From contig CAWBAO010000006.1 in NCBI GenBank assembly GCA_963786945.1, positions 1 through 64,000 on the forward strand: a stretch of 64,000 nucleotides of DNA. The letters are read 5' to 3'. This DNA is from JADKCZ01 sp963786945 (GTDB taxonomy: Bacteria > Myxococcota > Myxococcia > Myxococcales > Anaeromyxobacteraceae). Numbering within the stretch: position 1 is the first letter of the stretch; every line of letters begins with the position of its first letter. The notes under the pieces were generated by a model. It worked only from the letters and a program-made list of their open reading frames with translations, made no database searches and had not been told where the DNA came from. Positions 19,072-27,348 of the stretch are shown piece by piece. A program made the translations under genes and the position numbers.

Positions 19072-20394
19072 TCAGGCCTCGGCGGGGCGGCGAGACAGCG
19101 CCCAGGCGACCACGCCGATGACCGCCACGCCCGCCACCCAGAGCAGCGTCCGGGGCTGGTCGCCGAAGCCCTTCCAGAACATCCACGCCGACGAGACCAC
19201 GTAGACCACCGCCGCCGCCACCGCGCGCTTCTTCGGCGTCGGCTTCCGGCCGCGCAGGCGCGCCACCACCAGCCCCAGCGCCACCAGCGCGGCGAAGAGG
19301 ACCAGGATGGCGCCCACCTGCCCGAGGGTCTCGCGCAACCCCTGGGTGAAGATGATGAGCAGCGTCAGCGCCCCTTGCACCAGGATGGCGGAGCGCGGCG
19401 GGTGGCCCTCCGGGCTGGCGCGCAGGAACCCGGGGAGGAAGCCGTCGGCCGCCATGGCGGCGTAGACGCGCGGCCCGAGGAAGATCATGGCCGACATGGC
19501 CGAGAGGAAGACCAGCACCGTGGCCGCCGACCAGGCCACGCCGGCGGCCGGGCCGAGCAGGCGGGCCATGACGGCGTGGCCGAGCGTGCCGTTCTCGCCG
19601 GTGACCGTGAAGAAGGCGGTGGCCGGGTCGAGGTTGGCCACGAAGATCCAGTTGACCACCAGGTAGAGCGCGGCCACCAGCAAGGTCCCGATGATCATGG
19701 AGCGCGGCACGGTGCGGGCCGGGTCCTCGAACTCCTCGGCGGCGTAGACGGCGGCGTTCCAGCCCGAGAAGGCCAGCGCGATGTAGAAGAGGCTGCTGGC
19801 GAACGGCCCGAGCGGGAAATCGGCCTGGGCGTGGGGCGGCGTCCAGCGGGGCCAGCCGCGCGCGCCGAGGAACAGGCCGACCCCCACGAAGCCGATCAGC
19901 AGCGCCGCCTTCACCGCCACCAGCAGGTTCTGGGTGCGGGCGCTGGAGCGGAAGCCGATGGCGTGGAAGGCGGTGAGCAGCGCCACGAACCCGGCGCCGA
20001 CCCAGGTCGGGTTGAGCGCGGGGACGATGGTGCTGGCGAAGGCGCCAGCGGCCAGCGCGTCCATCGCCACCGGCGCCGAGAACCCGACCAGCAAGGACGC
20101 CCAGCCGCCCAGGTAGCCGACCGCCGGGTGGAGCAGCTCGGAGAGGTAGCGGTACTCGCCGCCCGAGCGCGGGACCAGCCGCGCCACCGCGCCGTAGGAG
20201 ACCGCGCCGCACAGGGCCAGGACCGCGCCGACCGCCCAGGCCAGCAGGATGTGGCCGGGGCCCATGTCCTGGGCCATGAAGCCGGCGGAGAGGAACACGC
20301 CGGCGCCGATCATGTTGGCGGCCACCATGCCGACACCGGAGGCGAGGTGCAGCTTGGGGAGGGTGGAGGCAGGACGCACCGCGGCATGGTACAT
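19072..20394 (-). CDS. APC-superfamily amino acid permease
   Basis: An integral membrane transporter of about 440 residues with roughly 12 hydrophobic segments. The TM1 signature NMIGAGVFLSAGFMAQDMG matches the helix-break motif of APC amino acid/polyamine transporters. TM6-like SGWNAAVYAAEEFEDPAR is also typical. The start could be the ATG at 20394, one at 20403, or a GTG at 20379. The first leaves only 7 bp to the divergent plus-strand gene, so promoters must overlap coding sequence. Substrate cannot be assigned. Confidence 0.82.
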   Translation of the reverse strand: MYHAAVRPASTLPKLHLASGVGMVAANMIGAGVFLSAGFMAQDMGPGHILLAWAVGAVLALCGAVSYGAVARLVPRSGGEYRYLSELLHPAVGYLGGWASLLVGFSAPVAMDALAAGAFASTIVPALNPTWVGAGFVALLTAFHAIGFRSSARTQNLLVAVKAALLIGFVGVGLFLGARGWPRWTPPHAQADFPLGPFASSLFYIALAFSGWNAAVYAAEEFEDPARTVPRSMIIGTLLVAALYLVVNWIFVANLDPATAFFTVTGENGTLGHAVMARLLGPAAGVAWSAATVLVFLSAMSAMIFLGPRVYAAMAADGFLPGFLRASPEGHPPRSAILVQGALTLLIIFTQGLRETLGQVGAILVLFAALVALGLVVARLRGRKPTPKKRAVAAAVVYVVSSAWMFWKGFGDQPRTLLWVAGVAVIGVVAWALSRRPAEA

Positions 20395-20401
20395 GAGCGC
20401 C

Positions 20402-21607
20402 ATGCTCGCTGCCCTCTCAACTTTGGCCGCCGTGGCCCTCGCCACCGCCGCGCCCGGGCCCCTCGCCGAGACGCCGGTCGCGGCCCCCGCCGACTTCGTG
20501 GCCGAGGCCCGGGCGCTGATGCGCACCGTCACCTGCCAGGGCGATGGCCCGCTGCCCCACGACCTCGACGCGGCCACCGTGGCCGCCTACTGCAAGAAGC
20601 AGTCGAAGGCCATCGCCGCCTACCGCGACCGCTACCTCCCGCTGGCCGGGCCGTTCCTGGCCCGGCTGCGCCCGGCCGGCACGCCCACCACGGTGGTCTA
20701 CCCGTTCGGCGGCGGCGACCTGCTCTCGGCGCTCACCACCTACCCCGACGCCCGCGATCTCACCACCCTCTCGCTGGAGCACGCCGGCGACCCGCGCCGG
20801 CTCTCCGCCATCAAGACCCGGGAGCAGCTGGCCGACTCGCTGGAGCTGATCCGCGCCACCTCGAACGGCCTGCTCTACGCCTCCGACTCCAAGACCGAGA
20901 ACCTGATGAAGGGGCAGCGCGGGGAGATCCCGGGCCAGCTGGCCTTCTTCCTGACCGCGCTGGCCATCCACGGCTTCGAGCCGGTCAGCCTCAGGTACTT
21001 CAGGGTCGAGAAGGACGGCACGCTCCACTACTACACGGCCGCCGAGATCGCCGCCCTCGAGGGGCAGGAGGCCAGGCTGCTGCGCGGCAAGTGGACCGCG
21101 CCCGACTTCTCCACGGCCTTCTCCAACTCCGAGCTCACCTTCGTGAAGAAGGGGGAGGACCCGTCCACCGCGGCGCGCGTCCACCGCCACATCGCCTGGG
21201 ACCTGTCGGACGCGGCGCTGGCCAGGACCGGCATCATCGCCCACCTGGAGGGCAAGGGGCCGGTCGCGGCCATGACCAAGGCCGCCTCCTACCTGCTCTG
21301 GCGCGACGACTTCTCGCGCATCCGCAAGTACCTGCTCGGCCACATGACGCTGATGATCTCCGACTCCACCGGGATCCCGCCGCACTGGGCCAGGCCCGCC
21401 GGCTTCGTGCAGGAGACCTACGGCGCCTTCGAGATCTCCTTCCTGGAGGCCAGCGAGGCCTCCAACGCCGAGTTCAGGGAGCTGTGGGCGTCCCAGCCGG
21501 TCCGCAAGCTGCCCTTCCGCTACGGCTACCTCGACGGGCTCAAGGACGGCGACAAGCCGGCGGGCCGCTACCACCTGCTGGTGACGCGAAAGGCCACCGG
21601 GAAGTAG
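20402..21607 (+). CDS. Secreted protein of unknown function
   Basis: A 401-residue protein beginning with a signal peptide (MLAALSTLAAVALATAAPG). The mature part is a single soluble domain without motifs I recognise. Notable phrases are VVYPFGGGDLLSALTTYPDA, LTFVKKGEDPSTAARVHRHI and MTLMISDSTGIPPHWARPAG; a few Cys and His occur but in no known pattern. The gene is followed after 7 bp by a lipoprotein hydrolase-like gene and then hemW, so a three-gene transcript is likely. Another in-frame ATG lies 9 bp upstream at 20393. Confidence 0.65.
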   Translation: MLAALSTLAAVALATAAPGPLAETPVAAPADFVAEARALMRTVTCQGDGPLPHDLDAATVAAYCKKQSKAIAAYRDRYLPLAGPFLARLRPAGTPTTVVYPFGGGDLLSALTTYPDARDLTTLSLEHAGDPRRLSAIKTREQLADSLELIRATSNGLLYASDSKTENLMKGQRGEIPGQLAFFLTALAIHGFEPVSLRYFRVEKDGTLHYYTAAEIAALEGQEARLLRGKWTAPDFSTAFSNSELTFVKKGEDPSTAARVHRHIAWDLSDAALARTGIIAHLEGKGPVAAMTKAASYLLWRDDFSRIRKYLLGHMTLMISDSTGIPPHWARPAGFVQETYGAFEISFLEASEASNAEFRELWASQPVRKLPFRYGYLDGLKDGDKPAGRYHLLVTRKATGK

Positions 21608-21614
21608 CCGCACC

Positions 21615-22538
21615 ATGCTGAGCTGGGCACGGTTGCTCGCGCTGATCGCCTTCACGGCCGCCTGTGCCGCGCCGCAGGAGCCGGCGCCCGCCTCGCCGGC
21701 CCTGGGACCTCCCGCCCCGCCGCCGGCGCCGCCCCGGTCGCAGGCCCCGCCCAGCGCCGATCCGTTCGCGCCGCCCGACCGGACCCAGGCGCCCTGGTCC
21801 CAGACCCCGGTGCGGCTGCTGGGCATCGGCGAGGTGGAGGCCGGCACGGCGGCGGGCGGGACCAGCTGGCGCATCGGGACCTCCCGCGGCACGGTCTGGG
21901 CCTGGCGCCCGGCCGGCTACCGGCCGCGCGACGCCGGCGTCCTCGTCTACCTGCACGGCTACTACACCACCGTCGACCAGGCGGTGCTCGACCACCGGCT
22001 GGCGGAGCAGTTCGCCGCCGGCGGGCGGAACGCGCTCCACGTCGTCGCCGAGGCGCCGGCCTGGAACGGCGAGGACGGCGTCTGGCCCGACCTCGACCAG
22101 CTGCTGGCCGAGACCTTCCGGCGCACCGGGGTCAGGCCGCCGCCGGGGCCGGTGGTGGTGGTCGGCCACTCCGGGGCCTTCCGGCCCATCCTCTCCTGGC
22201 TGGGGCACCCGCGGCTCGAGGAGATCCTGCTGCTCGACGGGCTCTACCGCGGCGAGGCGCAGTTCAAGGCCTGGCTGCAGGGCGCCGGGCCTCCGGCGCG
22301 CCGCCGGCTGGTGCTGGTCTCCGACGAGACCTTCCCGGCCGCCGAGGCGCTGGCCGCCAGCGTGCCGGGCGCGGTCTCGCTCGGCGAGGTGCCCGTGGCG
22401 GGCGCCAGCCTGGAGGGGGCGGCCCGCACCGCGCGGCTCGTCCACCTGAAGTCACAGGTCGGCCACATGGCGATCGTCGAGAGCGGCGACGTCCTGCCGC
22501 CGCTGCTGCGGGCCACCCGCCTCGCGCCGCTCCGCTAG
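21615..22538 (+). CDS. Lipoprotein with alpha/beta-hydrolase-like domain
   Basis: A 307-residue predicted lipoprotein with MLSWARLLALIAFTAAC and the lipobox Cys at residue 17, followed by a Pro/Ala-rich tether. The rest resembles an alpha/beta hydrolase: VLVYLHGYYTT for the first strand and oxyanion loop, VVVVGHSGAFRP with the nucleophile elbow GHSGA, and a late His in LKSQVGHMAIVES. It could be an esterase or peptidase in the periplasm, but no substrate is indicated. It sits 7 bp after the secreted protein gene and 18 bp before hemW. Confidence 0.65.
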   Translation: MLSWARLLALIAFTAACAAPQEPAPASPALGPPAPPPAPPRSQAPPSADPFAPPDRTQAPWSQTPVRLLGIGEVEAGTAAGGTSWRIGTSRGTVWAWRPAGYRPRDAGVLVYLHGYYTTVDQAVLDHRLAEQFAAGGRNALHVVAEAPAWNGEDGVWPDLDQLLAETFRRTGVRPPPGPVVVVGHSGAFRPILSWLGHPRLEEILLLDGLYRGEAQFKAWLQGAGPPARRRLVLVSDETFPAAEALAASVPGAVSLGEVPVAGASLEGAARTARLVHLKSQVGHMAIVESGDVLPPLLRATRLAPLR

Positions 22539-22556
22539 CCTCGCCGTCCCATCCAC

Positions 22557-23696
22557 ATGCCCCGCCCCTTTGGCGTCTACGTCCACTTCCCCTACTGCGC
22601 CCACCGCTGCCCCTACTGCGACTTCGCGGTGACCACCCGGCCGGTGCCGGCGGACGGACGGTACGCGCGGGCGGTGCTGGCCGAGCTGGCGCTGCGGGCG
22701 GCGCCGTTCGACGCGCTGGCGTGCGCCAGCCTGTACCTCGGCGGCGGCACGCCGTCGCGCTGGGCGCCGGAGGAGGTGGCGGCGGTGGTGGCCGGGGTGC
22801 GCGAGCGCTGCCGGCTCCCCGCCGACGCCGAGGTGAGCATCGAGGCCAACCCGGAGTCCTGCGACCGGGCCCGGCTGCTGGCCTGGCGCGAGGCCGGCGT
22901 CAACCGCGTCTCCATCGGCGTCCAGTCCTTCGACCCCGGCGTGCTGGCGCAGCTGGGGCGGCGCCACGACGGCGAGTCGGCGGCCCGGGCCATCGCCTCC
23001 GCCGCCGCCGTCATCCCCAACGTCAGCGTCGACCTGATCCAGGCCTCCCGCCGCTCCTCGGTGGCCATCGCCGCGGCCGACGCGGCCCGGGCCGTGGCCT
23101 GCGGCGCCGTCCACGTCTCGGCCTACGGGCTGACGCTCGACCCCGAGGTGATGGCGGAGGAGGTGCCGCTGGCCCGCGCCGCCCGGACCGGCCGGCTGGT
23201 CTTCCCCGGCGACGATGAGGCGCTGGCGCAGGCCCGCGCCGCCCGGGCCGTGCTGCGCCGGGCCGGGCTGCGGCGCTACGAGCTCTCCAACTTCGCGCGC
23301 CCCGGGCGCGAGTCGCGCCACAACTCGCTCTACTGGGAGGGCGAGAGCTACCTCGGCCTCGGCGCCGGGGCGGCCGGCTGCTGGCGCGGCCCCGAGGGCG
23401 GCGTCCGCTGGCAGAACCTGCGCGACGCCGACGCCTGGCTGGCGGCCGTCGAGGCGGGGCGGCTCCCCACCGGCGAGGAGGACCGCTTCGACCCCGTCGC
23501 CGACCGCAACGAGCGGATCATGCTGGGCCTGCGCACCGCGCGCGGCATCCCGCTCGAGCTCATCGACCCGTCGCGGGCCGGCGAGGTGGCGGCGCTGCGG
23601 CGGCGGCGCCTGGCGGTGGTGCGCGCCGGCCGGCTGGTGCTCACCAGCCGCGGGCTCGACCTGCAGAGCGCGGTGGCGGAGCGGCTCTTCGCGTGA
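22557..23696 (+). CDS. hemW: HemW-like radical SAM protein (haem chaperone)
   Basis: A 379-residue protein with the radical SAM motif CAHRCPYCDF (Cys14, 18, 21) and the HemW-type phrases ASLYLGGGTPSRW, VSIEANPES, NRVSIGVQSFD and HVSAYGLT, with a C-terminal winged-helix-like end. HemW proteins bind haem and deliver it to haem enzymes; they are often misnamed coproporphyrinogen oxidase. One oddity: the normally invariant GLP after VDLI is replaced by QASRR around 23040-23055. Restoring one G and removing one C there would give QGLPR, so two compensating indels are suspected. Confidence 0.85.
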   Translation: MPRPFGVYVHFPYCAHRCPYCDFAVTTRPVPADGRYARAVLAELALRAAPFDALACASLYLGGGTPSRWAPEEVAAVVAGVRERCRLPADAEVSIEANPESCDRARLLAWREAGVNRVSIGVQSFDPGVLAQLGRRHDGESAARAIASAAAVIPNVSVDLIQASRRSSVAIAAADAARAVACGAVHVSAYGLTLDPEVMAEEVPLARAARTGRLVFPGDDEALAQARAARAVLRRAGLRRYELSNFARPGRESRHNSLYWEGESYLGLGAGAAGCWRGPEGGVRWQNLRDADAWLAAVEAGRLPTGEEDRFDPVADRNERIMLGLRTARGIPLELIDPSRAGEVAALRRRRLAVVRAGRLVLTSRGLDLQSAVAERLFA

Positions 23697-23745
23697 GGTC
23701 GGGACGGCGGGCCGGTCCAGGCTCCGGTCCCCGGGAGGCGTGGAC

Positions 23746-23766
23746 CGTTCGCGAACGTTTCCGAAC
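23746..23766 (+). promoter_or_regulatory. Tandem palindromic operator upstream of the mla operon
   Basis: Two abutting 10-bp sites, GTTCGCGAAC (a perfect palindrome) and GTTTCCGAAC (imperfect), lie one helical turn apart, 174 bp before the permease start. The same arrangement occurs at 28838-28859 in the same orientation relative to the lipoprotein gene. This is therefore a likely binding site for a shared regulator. The regulator itself is unknown. Confidence 0.6.
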
Positions 23767-23939
23767 ACCGCCCGCCCCCGGCCCGACCGGATGTCGGCAG
23801 CAGAATCGACCGGTTGGGCGCGGAGCCGGCGGGCACGGCCGGTGCTCTTGCCAGAGCCTGGCGCGCTCCACCCGGAGCGGCCAGCACGCCGGGCGGCGAG
23901 GCTCGTCACCCGGGGCATCGCTCTCGTCCTCTCCAGACC

Positions 23940-25073
23940 ATGATGCCGCCCGCCTTCACCATCACCCACGTCCAGACCAGCGCCGACCAGGGCGTGCTTC
24001 GCCTCGGCGGCAGCCTGCGTCTCGCGGAAGCCGGGCCGCTCTGGGCCGAGCTGCGCCGCCTGGAGACCAGCGCGTCGAAGGGGCAGGCGCTCGACTTCGA
24101 GATGTCGGCCGTGGAGCGCATCGACGGCGGGGCCATGGCGTTGCTCGCCTGCCTCCGCGCCGAGCTGCAACGGCGTGGCGTCAGGTCGGAGTTCATCGCG
24201 GCCGGCGAGCAGGTGCAGCGGCTCATCCACCTCTACGGCGGAGACAACGTGGTGGCGCGCCTCCGCAGGCGCCGGCCCATCGGCACGCTCGACCAGGTGG
24301 GCCGGGCCACCCTGGCCATCCTCCTCGAGGCACGGCTGGTGCTCGCCTTCTTCGGACAGATGGTGGTCTCCGGGGCGGGACTGCTGCGCTCGCCCCGCTC
24401 GGCCAACTGGCGCGAGCTGCCGGCCACCATGGAGCGCTCAGGCGCCGACGCGGTGCCCATCGTCGTCGTGATCAACTTCCTGGTCGGCCTGGCCATGGCC
24501 TACCAGGCGGCCGAGCAGCTGGCGCGGTTCGGCGCCAACATCCTGGTGGCCGACCTGATCGGCATCTCGGTGACCCGGGAGCTCGGGCCGCTCATGACCG
24601 CCATCCTCGTCAGCGGCCGGTCCGGCGCCGCCTTCGCGGCCGAGCTCGGCTCCATGCAGGTGAACGGGGAGATCGACGCGCTCCGCACCATGGGGTTCGG
24701 GCCGATGCGCTACCTGGTCGTGCCGCGCACCCTGGCGCTGATCGTGGTGCTGCCCCTGCTCACGGTCCTGGCCGACCTGGCCGGGATGGCCGGGGGCCTG
24801 GTGGTGGGCGTCTCGAACCTCGACCTGACCGTGCGTGGCTACCTCTTCCAGACCGCACGGGTGGTCTCGGTCTGGGACGTCTCCTCCGGGCTCATCAAGA
24901 GCGTCGTCTTCGGCCTGGTCATCTCGCTGATCGCGTGCCAGCAGGGGTTGGCCACCAGCGGCGGAGCGGAGGGGGTCGGCCGCCGGACCACCTCCGCCGT
25001 GGTGGCCTCGCTCTTCGCGCTCATCCTCATCGATGCCTTGGCCACGGTCCTCTTCCGGATGGCGGGGCGATGA
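23940..25073 (+). CDS. mlaE: MlaE-type lipid ABC transporter permease with N-terminal STAS domain
   Basis: A 377-residue protein. Residues 1-110 resemble a STAS/MlaB domain (VLRLGGSLRLAEAGPLWAEL, then DFEMSAVERIDGGAMALLA). The rest is an MlaE permease with about five membrane segments and the signature phrases DLIGISVTRELGPLMTAI and GRSGAAFAAELGSMQVNGEI. Joining MlaB and MlaE in one chain replaces the separate MlaB of E. coli. It should move phospholipids between inner membrane and an MCE ring. Start: ATG at 23940 or 23943. Its stop overlaps the ATPase start (ATGA). Confidence 0.85.
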   Translation: MMPPAFTITHVQTSADQGVLRLGGSLRLAEAGPLWAELRRLETSASKGQALDFEMSAVERIDGGAMALLACLRAELQRRGVRSEFIAAGEQVQRLIHLYGGDNVVARLRRRRPIGTLDQVGRATLAILLEARLVLAFFGQMVVSGAGLLRSPRSANWRELPATMERSGADAVPIVVVINFLVGLAMAYQAAEQLARFGANILVADLIGISVTRELGPLMTAILVSGRSGAAFAAELGSMQVNGEIDALRTMGFGPMRYLVVPRTLALIVVLPLLTVLADLAGMAGGLVVGVSNLDLTVRGYLFQTARVVSVWDVSSGLIKSVVFGLVISLIACQQGLATSGGAEGVGRRTTSAVVASLFALILIDALATVLFRMAGR

Positions 25074-25816
25074 GCGATCCCATCGTCCAGGTCGAGGACC
25101 TCACCTTCGGCTGGGACCGGGCCCTCCTGCAGCAGGGCGCCAGCTTCGAGGTCGATCGCGGCTCGATCTTCGTGGTCCTCGGCTCGAGCGGCTGCGGCAA
25201 GTCGACCATGCTGCGCTACCTGATCGGCCTCGACCGGCCGCTCAGCGGCCGCATCATGATCGACGGGCTGGTGCCCAACCAGGAGGACGTCGTCCGCCCG
25301 GCCTTCGGCGTCATGTTCCAGTCAGGGGCGCTGGTGAGCTCGCTCACCGTGGGAGAGAACGTGGCCCTCCCGCTGCAGGAGTGGACCGACCTCCCGCCCG
25401 ACGCCATCGGCGGCATCGTCGCCGCCAAGCTGCGCCTGGTCGGCCTGCAGCGTACCGAGGACCAGCTCCCCAGCGAGCTGTCGGGCGGCATGCGGAAGCG
25501 CGCCGGAATCGCGCGGGCCATGGCGCTGGAGCCCGACCTGCTCTTCCTCGACGAGCCCACGGCGGGCCTCGACCCCGTCACCGGCGTCGAGCTCGACGAG
25601 CTGATCCTCGAGCTCAACCAGCAGCTCGGCCTGACCTTCGTGGTGGTCACCCACGACCTGGAGAGCATCTTCAAGATCGGCCAGAGCTGCATCATGCTCG
25701 ACCGGGAGAGCAGGAGCATCATCGCCCGCGGCGACCCGCGCGTGCTGCGCGACACCAGCACCGACCCGAGAGTTCGTTCCTTCTTCAACCGGACCCGACT
25801 GGAGGCCACCGCATGA
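25070..25816 (+). CDS. mlaF: MlaF-type lipid ABC transporter ATPase
   Basis: A 248-residue ABC ATPase with Walker A GSSGCGKST, Q-loop MFQSGALVSSLTVGENVALP (typical of the Mla family), signature LSGGMRKRAGIARAM, Walker B LLFLDEPTAGLDP and switch His in VVVTHDLES. It would power the permease encoded just before it; the genes overlap by four bases at both ends (ATGA). The C-terminus (RVRSFFNRT) matches MlaF proteins. Confidence 0.92.
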   Translation: MSDPIVQVEDLTFGWDRALLQQGASFEVDRGSIFVVLGSSGCGKSTMLRYLIGLDRPLSGRIMIDGLVPNQEDVVRPAFGVMFQSGALVSSLTVGENVALPLQEWTDLPPDAIGGIVAAKLRLVGLQRTEDQLPSELSGGMRKRAGIARAMALEPDLLFLDEPTAGLDPVTGVELDELILELNQQLGLTFVVVTHDLESIFKIGQSCIMLDRESRSIIARGDPRVLRDTSTDPRVRSFFNRTRLEATA

Positions 25817-26751
25817 GCGCCCCGACCAATCACTGGAAGCTCGGCGCCTTCGTGGTGGCGTCGACGCTCATCGGGCTGGCGGCGGCCGCCCTGATCACCG
25901 CGCGGACCATGCAGGTCGTCACCGTCACCTACACCTCCTACTTCGACGAGGCGGTGACCGGCCTCGAGGTCGGCTCCCCGATCCGCTTCCGCGGCGTCAA
26001 CATCGGGAACGTCTCCGCCATCGACGTGGCGCCCGACCGTCGGCATGTCGAGGTCACCTACTCGCTCGGGGTCACGGTCCTGAAGCGGCTGGGGCTCGCG
26101 ACCACCGGCCGGGACAAGAAGATCACCATCTCGGTGCCGCAGGGCCTTCGGGTGCAGATCGCCTCGACCGGCCTGACCGGGACCAAGTACCTGCAGATCG
26201 ACTTCTTCGACACCGGGGGCGCGCCTGCGCCCGTGCTCCCCTTCCCCGTGCCGGTCAACCACATCCCGGCCATCCCGTCGACCATGAAGAACGTCGAGGA
26301 CGCCATGGTGCGCGCCGTCGACCAGCTCCCCGACCTGGTGCGGGATCTGGGCGGCGTGGTCGGCCGGGTCAACACCCTCCTCGACGAGGTGAGCCAGCGT
26401 GGCCTGGCGGCCAAGGCCGTGACCGCGCTCGACGGCACCAACCGGCTCGTCGGAACCCTTCAGTCGAAGCTCGATCAGCTCCCGATGGCCGAGCTCTCCA
26501 GGAACGCCTCGGCCAGCATGGCCCGGCTCGACACCGTGCTGGCCCGGCTCGACGGAGAGGATGGGCTGCTGGCGAGCGCGCTGCGGACATCCGACGCGCT
26601 CGGTGACCTGGCTGGTCCGCGCCTGCAGGCCGACCTGGGGGCCGCGGCGCGCGACGTGCGCGAGGCGGCCGGGGCGGTGCGGCAGCTGGCCGAGGCGCTC
26701 CAGCGTGACCCGGACATGCTGCTCAAGGGGAAGACCCAGGTGAGCCGATGA
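25813..26751 (+). CDS. mlaD: MlaD-type MCE-domain substrate-binding protein
   Basis: A 312-residue protein with one N-terminal membrane anchor (LGAFVVASTLIGLAAAALI). One MCE domain follows (about 38-120), with GLEVGSPIRFRGVNIGNVSAI and GLTGTKYLQIDFF. A helical C-terminal tail of about 150 residues contains GVVGRVNTLLDEV and ends in an Ala-rich segment. It should form the periplasmic hexamer that accepts lipid from the permease. The tail is longer than in E. coli MlaD, which suggests a bridge across the periplasm. Coupled by ATGA to both neighbours. Confidence 0.88.
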   Translation: MSAPTNHWKLGAFVVASTLIGLAAAALITARTMQVVTVTYTSYFDEAVTGLEVGSPIRFRGVNIGNVSAIDVAPDRRHVEVTYSLGVTVLKRLGLATTGRDKKITISVPQGLRVQIASTGLTGTKYLQIDFFDTGGAPAPVLPFPVPVNHIPAIPSTMKNVEDAMVRAVDQLPDLVRDLGGVVGRVNTLLDEVSQRGLAAKAVTALDGTNRLVGTLQSKLDQLPMAELSRNASASMARLDTVLARLDGEDGLLASALRTSDALGDLAGPRLQADLGAAARDVREAAGAVRQLAEALQRDPDMLLKGKTQVSR

Positions 26752-27338
26752 GGAACGCCCTGCTGGTGTGCTTCGGCGCCGTCGCGTTGGCGGGCTGCGC
26801 CCTGCTCGGGAAGAGCGAGCCGAGCGTGCCCCACTACTTCACCCCGGAGTTCGACGGCTCTCCGGCCGTGCCCAGGGCCCCGCCCGGCCTGCAGCTCAGG
26901 CTCGGCCGGGTCGAGGGCTGGTCGCACCTGCGCGAGCGGATGGTCTCCCGCGGCGCGGCCGGGGAGCTCTCCTACTCCGACGATCGGCGCTGGACCGAGC
27001 GGCCCGAGGTCTACCTGCGCCGTGCGCTCTCCCGTGCCCTCTTCGAGGAGCGCGGGCTGGTCGAGGCGGTGTCGGGTCGGGCCATCACGCTCGAGGTCGA
27101 GCTGATCGCCTTCGAGGAGATCGAGCGCCCGCACGTCGTTCGCATGCAGGCCCTGCTCACGCTCGGCGACGATCGGCTCATCTTCTTCCGGGAGACCGTG
27201 ACGGTGGAGCAGCCGGTGGCCCCGGGCGAGGGGGCCGGCCAGGAGCGGGCGGTGGTCGAGGCCTTCTCCACGGTGCTCCGGACCGGCGTGGCCAGGATGG
27301 CGGACCAGGTGATGGCCCAGCTTTCCGAGCGGCCGTGA
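26748..27338 (+). CDS. Outer-membrane lipoprotein of the Mla-type transporter (PqiC/ABC auxiliary family)
   Basis: A 196-residue lipoprotein with MRNALLVCFGAVALAGC and the lipobox Cys at residue 17. The mature domain has HYFTPEF, LRLGRVEGWSHLRERM and DRRWTERPEVYLRRAL, like the ABC-type transport auxiliary component (PqiC/LptE-like) family that partners MCE proteins. It completes a four-gene set (permease, ATPase, MCE, lipoprotein), all overlapping by four bases. It probably links the MCE tunnel to the outer membrane. Confidence 0.8.
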   Translation: MRNALLVCFGAVALAGCALLGKSEPSVPHYFTPEFDGSPAVPRAPPGLQLRLGRVEGWSHLRERMVSRGAAGELSYSDDRRWTERPEVYLRRALSRALFEERGLVEAVSGRAITLEVELIAFEEIERPHVVRMQALLTLGDDRLIFFRETVTVEQPVAPGEGAGQERAVVEAFSTVLRTGVARMADQVMAQLSERP

Positions 27339-27348
27339 CGGGCCCCGC

